From: JAVBUZ01 sp031554725
Lineage (GTDB): Bacteria; Bacillota; Clostridia; Lachnospirales; Lachnospiraceae
DNA length: 14,851 bases
Assembly: GCA_031554725.1 (NCBI GenBank)
Contig: JAVBUZ010000085.1
Coordinates: forward strand, 1-14,851
Direction of reading: 5' to 3'
Below, piece after piece: positions 12,657 to 14,851 of the stretch. Under the pieces are notes generated by a model. That model was not told the DNA's origin. It saw only the letters and a program-made list of their open reading frames with translations, and did no database searches. A program made the position numbers and the translations under genes. The stretch's first letter is position 1, and the number at the start of each line of letters is the position of its first letter.

Positions 12657-13517
12657 ATGGCAACAATAGACGGTATTATCGAGAAAATAAGAGAAACAAA
12701 TCCAGAGATTCAGCCTGTTCCACAGACTGTTGTTAAAAATACAATTGCAATGCAGGGATTGTGCATGAAGAAGGAGGGAAGCAGTATTGCACCTTGTATC
12801 TACATTGATGAGATACTTGCTTCAGATATCAGTGACGAGGAGGCTGCTGCGCAGATCCTCGAAATATATAATCAAGCTGATATGGATATAGACCCTTTAA
12901 TCTTCATGGATAAGGAGTTCGTGCTGAATAACATATACCTCGGATTACAACGCAAGGATGATGATTGTAAGTACCTTACACGAGAAAGTCCTTGGGATGG
13001 AATTATAGCATATATGTACATTCGTAGTGAAGCAGAAGATGGTTCTGGCTGTTCGGTGAAGGTTACTGAAAGAATACTTGAGTGCGCTGGCATTGATGTG
13101 AGTCTTGCTTGGAGTACGGCAGAGAAAGCAACTTGTAGTGAAATCGATATTAAGTCATTGCTGGAGATATTTGGTGAGCTTGATGATTTAGGTATAGATG
13201 TGGATGAGGATATGGACAAGGAAAGCTGTGAGCCTCCACTCTACGTGGCATCAAATAGAATCAGACTTAATGGAGCGGCAGTTGCTCTAAACGAGGAGTA
13301 TATTAAAAACTGGGCGGAAGAGCACTCATATAATAAAATAGTGCTTATATTCTCTTCCGTTCATGAAGTATTGATTCTTCCAGCAGATGACAACACTGAT
13401 TTAAATAAAATCAGTGCAATGATTCAAGATGTAAATAATACTCAGGTTAAAGCAGTGGAGCAATTAGCTGATAGAGCCTACATTATTAATTTTGATACAG
13501 ACACATCTACAATATAA
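12657..13517 (+). CDS. DUF5688-like protein
   Basis: A 286-residue acidic soluble protein without membrane segments. The opening (VPQTVVKNTIAMQGLCMKKE then SSIAPCIYIDEIL) and the end (NRIRLNGAAVALNEEYIKNW, SSVHEVLILPAD and MIQDVNNTQV) follow the pattern I associate with DUF5688, a family frequent in clostridial mobile elements; its function is not known. The start has AGAGGA 10 nt upstream. It sits 19 bp behind the AAA+ gene and ahead of a strong terminator, so it is the last gene of that transcript and could be a partner or substrate of the ATPase. The family call is from memory. Confidence 0.68.
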   Translation: MATIDGIIEKIRETNPEIQPVPQTVVKNTIAMQGLCMKKEGSSIAPCIYIDEILASDISDEEAAAQILEIYNQADMDIDPLIFMDKEFVLNNIYLGLQRKDDDCKYLTRESPWDGIIAYMYIRSEAEDGSGCSVKVTERILECAGIDVSLAWSTAEKATCSEIDIKSLLEIFGELDDLGIDVDEDMDKESCEPPLYVASNRIRLNGAAVALNEEYIKNWAEEHSYNKIVLIFSSVHEVLILPADDNTDLNKISAMIQDVNNTQVKAVEQLADRAYIINFDTDTSTI

Positions 13518-13522
13518 TCGCT

Positions 13523-13567
13523 TACCCGATACAGAGCATTTTATGCTTGTGTATCGGGTATTTTTTT
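13523..13567 (+). terminator. Strong terminator after the DUF5688-like gene
   Basis: TACCCGATACA (13523-13533) pairs perfectly with TGTATCGGGTA (13550-13560), with a further inner stem (GAGCA with TGCTT), followed by seven T. Confidence 0.92.
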
Positions 13568-13583
13568 ACAGAGAGGAAAGACT

Positions 13584-14180
13584 ATGCTGAGAATTAAGCT
13601 TGAACAAAATACTGATGGTGAAATACAGGTGAAGTTGTTGCCTGAGAGCGCAGAAGAGATACGCAGGGTTGAGGCTATATTAAATGAAATTGATATTGAG
13701 AATCCGATAATCACGTACATGGAAAATCAAACAGAGGATAATCCTGCTAAAGTAGATGTTAATTCGCTTGAATATTATTGTGGAAAAAGTGGGTGGACAA
13801 CTAAAAATGATATGATGTATTCAACGGTTAATGCATTGGTAGTCTTGCAGAATTTGCTTACATGTCTAATACAGCAGAAAAGGGAAAATAAAAAGCTTGA
13901 GGAGAATGCTTTTAATAAAAAGGTATATTTTACTCCGTGCTTTGATTTCGAGGATGATGCTATCGAATTGTTTAGTCTTGGTTACACGCTTGAATTTGAT
14001 AAGATGGTTCTTACAGAGTGTATGATTGAGTGTAATCATATATTTACATGTGGGGAAGAGTTGACGGATAAAGAGCAGAAATTTGTTGAAATGATATGGA
14101 AAGGGCAGGAGCAAGTCAGTGTATGGGAATTGATTAAGATTTTGATGGAAATGCTGTGGGAATATTATAATAATACATAA
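13584..14180 (+). CDS. Hypothetical 198-aa protein
   Basis: I do not recognise this protein. It is acidic and soluble-looking with no signal peptide. The first 35 residues (LRIKLEQNTDGEIQVKLLPE and so on) look like an amphipathic strand-and-helix unit. A central helix (VNALVVLQNLLTCLIQQKRE) is followed by a Lys/Glu-rich stretch, and the C-terminus is Trp- and Glu-rich (VSVWELIKILMEMLWEYYNN). There are five cysteines. GAGAGGA 8 nt before the ATG is a good ribosome site. It lies between two strong terminators, 66 bp after the DUF5688-like gene, so it depends on read-through or an unseen promoter. Confidence 0.72.
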   Translation: MLRIKLEQNTDGEIQVKLLPESAEEIRRVEAILNEIDIENPIITYMENQTEDNPAKVDVNSLEYYCGKSGWTTKNDMMYSTVNALVVLQNLLTCLIQQKRENKKLEENAFNKKVYFTPCFDFEDDAIELFSLGYTLEFDKMVLTECMIECNHIFTCGEELTDKEQKFVEMIWKGQEQVSVWELIKILMEMLWEYYNNT

Positions 14181-14190
14181 AAAAGAATGA

Positions 14191-14236
14191 TAAGGTGGTA
14201 TGTCGGCTATAGGCTGATACATCACCTTATTTTTTT
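14191..14236 (+). terminator. Terminator after the 198-aa gene
   Basis: TAAGGTGGTATGTCGGC pairs with GCTGATACATCACCTTA around a short loop, followed by a seven-T run; 10 nt after the stop codon. Confidence 0.88.
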
Positions 14237-14851
14237 GTTACACAAAAAAGGTGACAGTGATATATTTGAAAATGGAAAACGAAGCAGCACAAAGCCTTGC
14301 TACTTCAGGGGTTGAACGTGTTTGTTACTATTGTTACACTTTTTTAAAAGTTTATTTATATATAGATATAAGTAATATAGATATTACCTGATACATAAAA
14401 AAACCTTAGGAGTAAGTTAAATAATAGAGTAACAAAAGTAACATTATATAAAAAATAAGATAAAGACATTGATATATCAAGGTTTTTCTTGTGTAGCGAT
14501 TAAAAAATAGTGTAGCAAAATCCGTTATTATAGTAGCGGTTTGCTCTAAAAGTGTGATGATTTATCTTAAAAATGTAACATCTTATCTGCATATTCATAT
14601 TTGTGTACAGAAAGATATTGCCCTTTGCTCTTTTATATACTTGTATTAGCGTTTTAAGCACCCTACAAGGCTTTTTAATTCTTCTTCTGTAATAATATTT
14701 AGAATGCACCAAAGTCTCTTAAGACGGCTAAAAGAGTGATTTACAATTGATTTGAGTCATCTAGCAAGGAGCCGAGAAAAAATCGACAAAAAACGGATTT
14801 AGAGAATAATTAATAAAAATATGTTTACAATATAAATAAATAAAGATATAA
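14237..14851. other. AT-rich right end without a convincing gene
   Basis: No gene is supported across these 615 bases. One plus-strand frame from GTG 14251 to the TGA after IDIT (near 14395) could give a 46-residue peptide (LATSGVERVCYYCYTFLKVY), with weak initiation signals. A minus-strand frame around 14656-14750 reads protein-like (FSRLKRLWCILNIITEEELK) but has no start codon. Both could be ends of decayed genes. The stretch also holds the GTTAC inverted repeat and two GTGTAGC copies (14491-14497, 14510-14516). AT-richness plus repeats would suit a regulatory or replication region, but this is unproven. Confidence 0.5.
14324..14442. repeat. Inverted repeat of GTTAC boxes
   Basis: GTTACTATTGTTAC (14324-14337) and GTAACAAAAGTAAC (14429-14442) are inverted copies matching at 13 of 14 positions, 91 bp apart. 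Each arm holds two GTTAC boxes with a 9-bp period. The spacer is very AT-rich. Confidence 0.6.

Noticed and set aside
12872..13219. Minus-strand frame of 115 codons
   Set aside because: Lies wholly inside the DUF5688-like gene on the other strand and has a Ser-rich shadow composition.
13866..14225. Minus-strand frame of 119 codons
   Set aside because: Opposite the well-supported 198-aa gene, begins within that gene's terminator and has a His/Phe/Ile-rich shadow composition.
14500..14712. Minus-strand frame of 70 codons at the right end
   Set aside because: Composition is that of random AT-rich DNA (Tyr, Asn, Ile, Arg), with no ribosome site; a different minus-strand frame there looks more protein-like.

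Overview
The window looks like a low-GC, endospore-forming clostridium, most likely a Lachnospiraceae-type gut anaerobe. The evidence is the sporulation regulator SpoIIID, a sigma-E-like promoter in front of it, strong AGGAGG ribosome binding sites, and accessory gene families common in that group (a DUF5688-like protein, an ArdC-type antirestriction protein, a RadC-like JAB protein). The genus cannot be fixed from the sequence alone.

Layout, left to right. (1) 1-4270 is accessory DNA. It opens inside the C-terminal part of DptH, the HerA-like ATPase of DNA-phosphorothioation-dependent restriction. A terminator follows, then a RadC-like JAMM protein and two small translationally coupled genes of unknown function that resemble each other. 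A short out-of-frame stretch resembles the start of clpP. (2) 4270-7866 is the core block: spoIIID with an unusual promoter/hairpin arrangement, a MATE-family exporter, and guaA (GMP synthetase) behind a perfect consensus promoter. (3) 7867-10350 lies behind the 3' end of guaA, a frequent integration site, and looks like a mosaic of mobile DNA: a tandem direct repeat, a ribbon-helix-helix regulator with divergent promoters, an undetermined 94-codon open stretch, a secreted lipoprotein followed by a 56-residue cysteine-rich protein, and a transposase OrfA-like helix-turn-helix gene. (4) 10350-14236 is a plus-strand accessory module: an ArdC-like antirestriction protein, a ClpX-like AAA+ ATPase, a DUF5688-like protein and an unrecognised 198-residue protein, with hairpin terminators between several of them. 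(5) 14237-14851 is AT-rich with no convincing gene; it carries an inverted repeat made of GTTAC boxes.

How the parts work together: DptH belongs to a host defence system whose other genes lie off the left edge. ArdC-type proteins counter host restriction when an element enters a cell, so the window holds both sides of that conflict, probably on different elements. spoIIID and guaA are host genes. The ClpX-like ATPase, the DUF5688-like protein and the 198-residue protein form the least understood module. No integrase, relaxase, CRISPR array, tRNA or rRNA was seen here.
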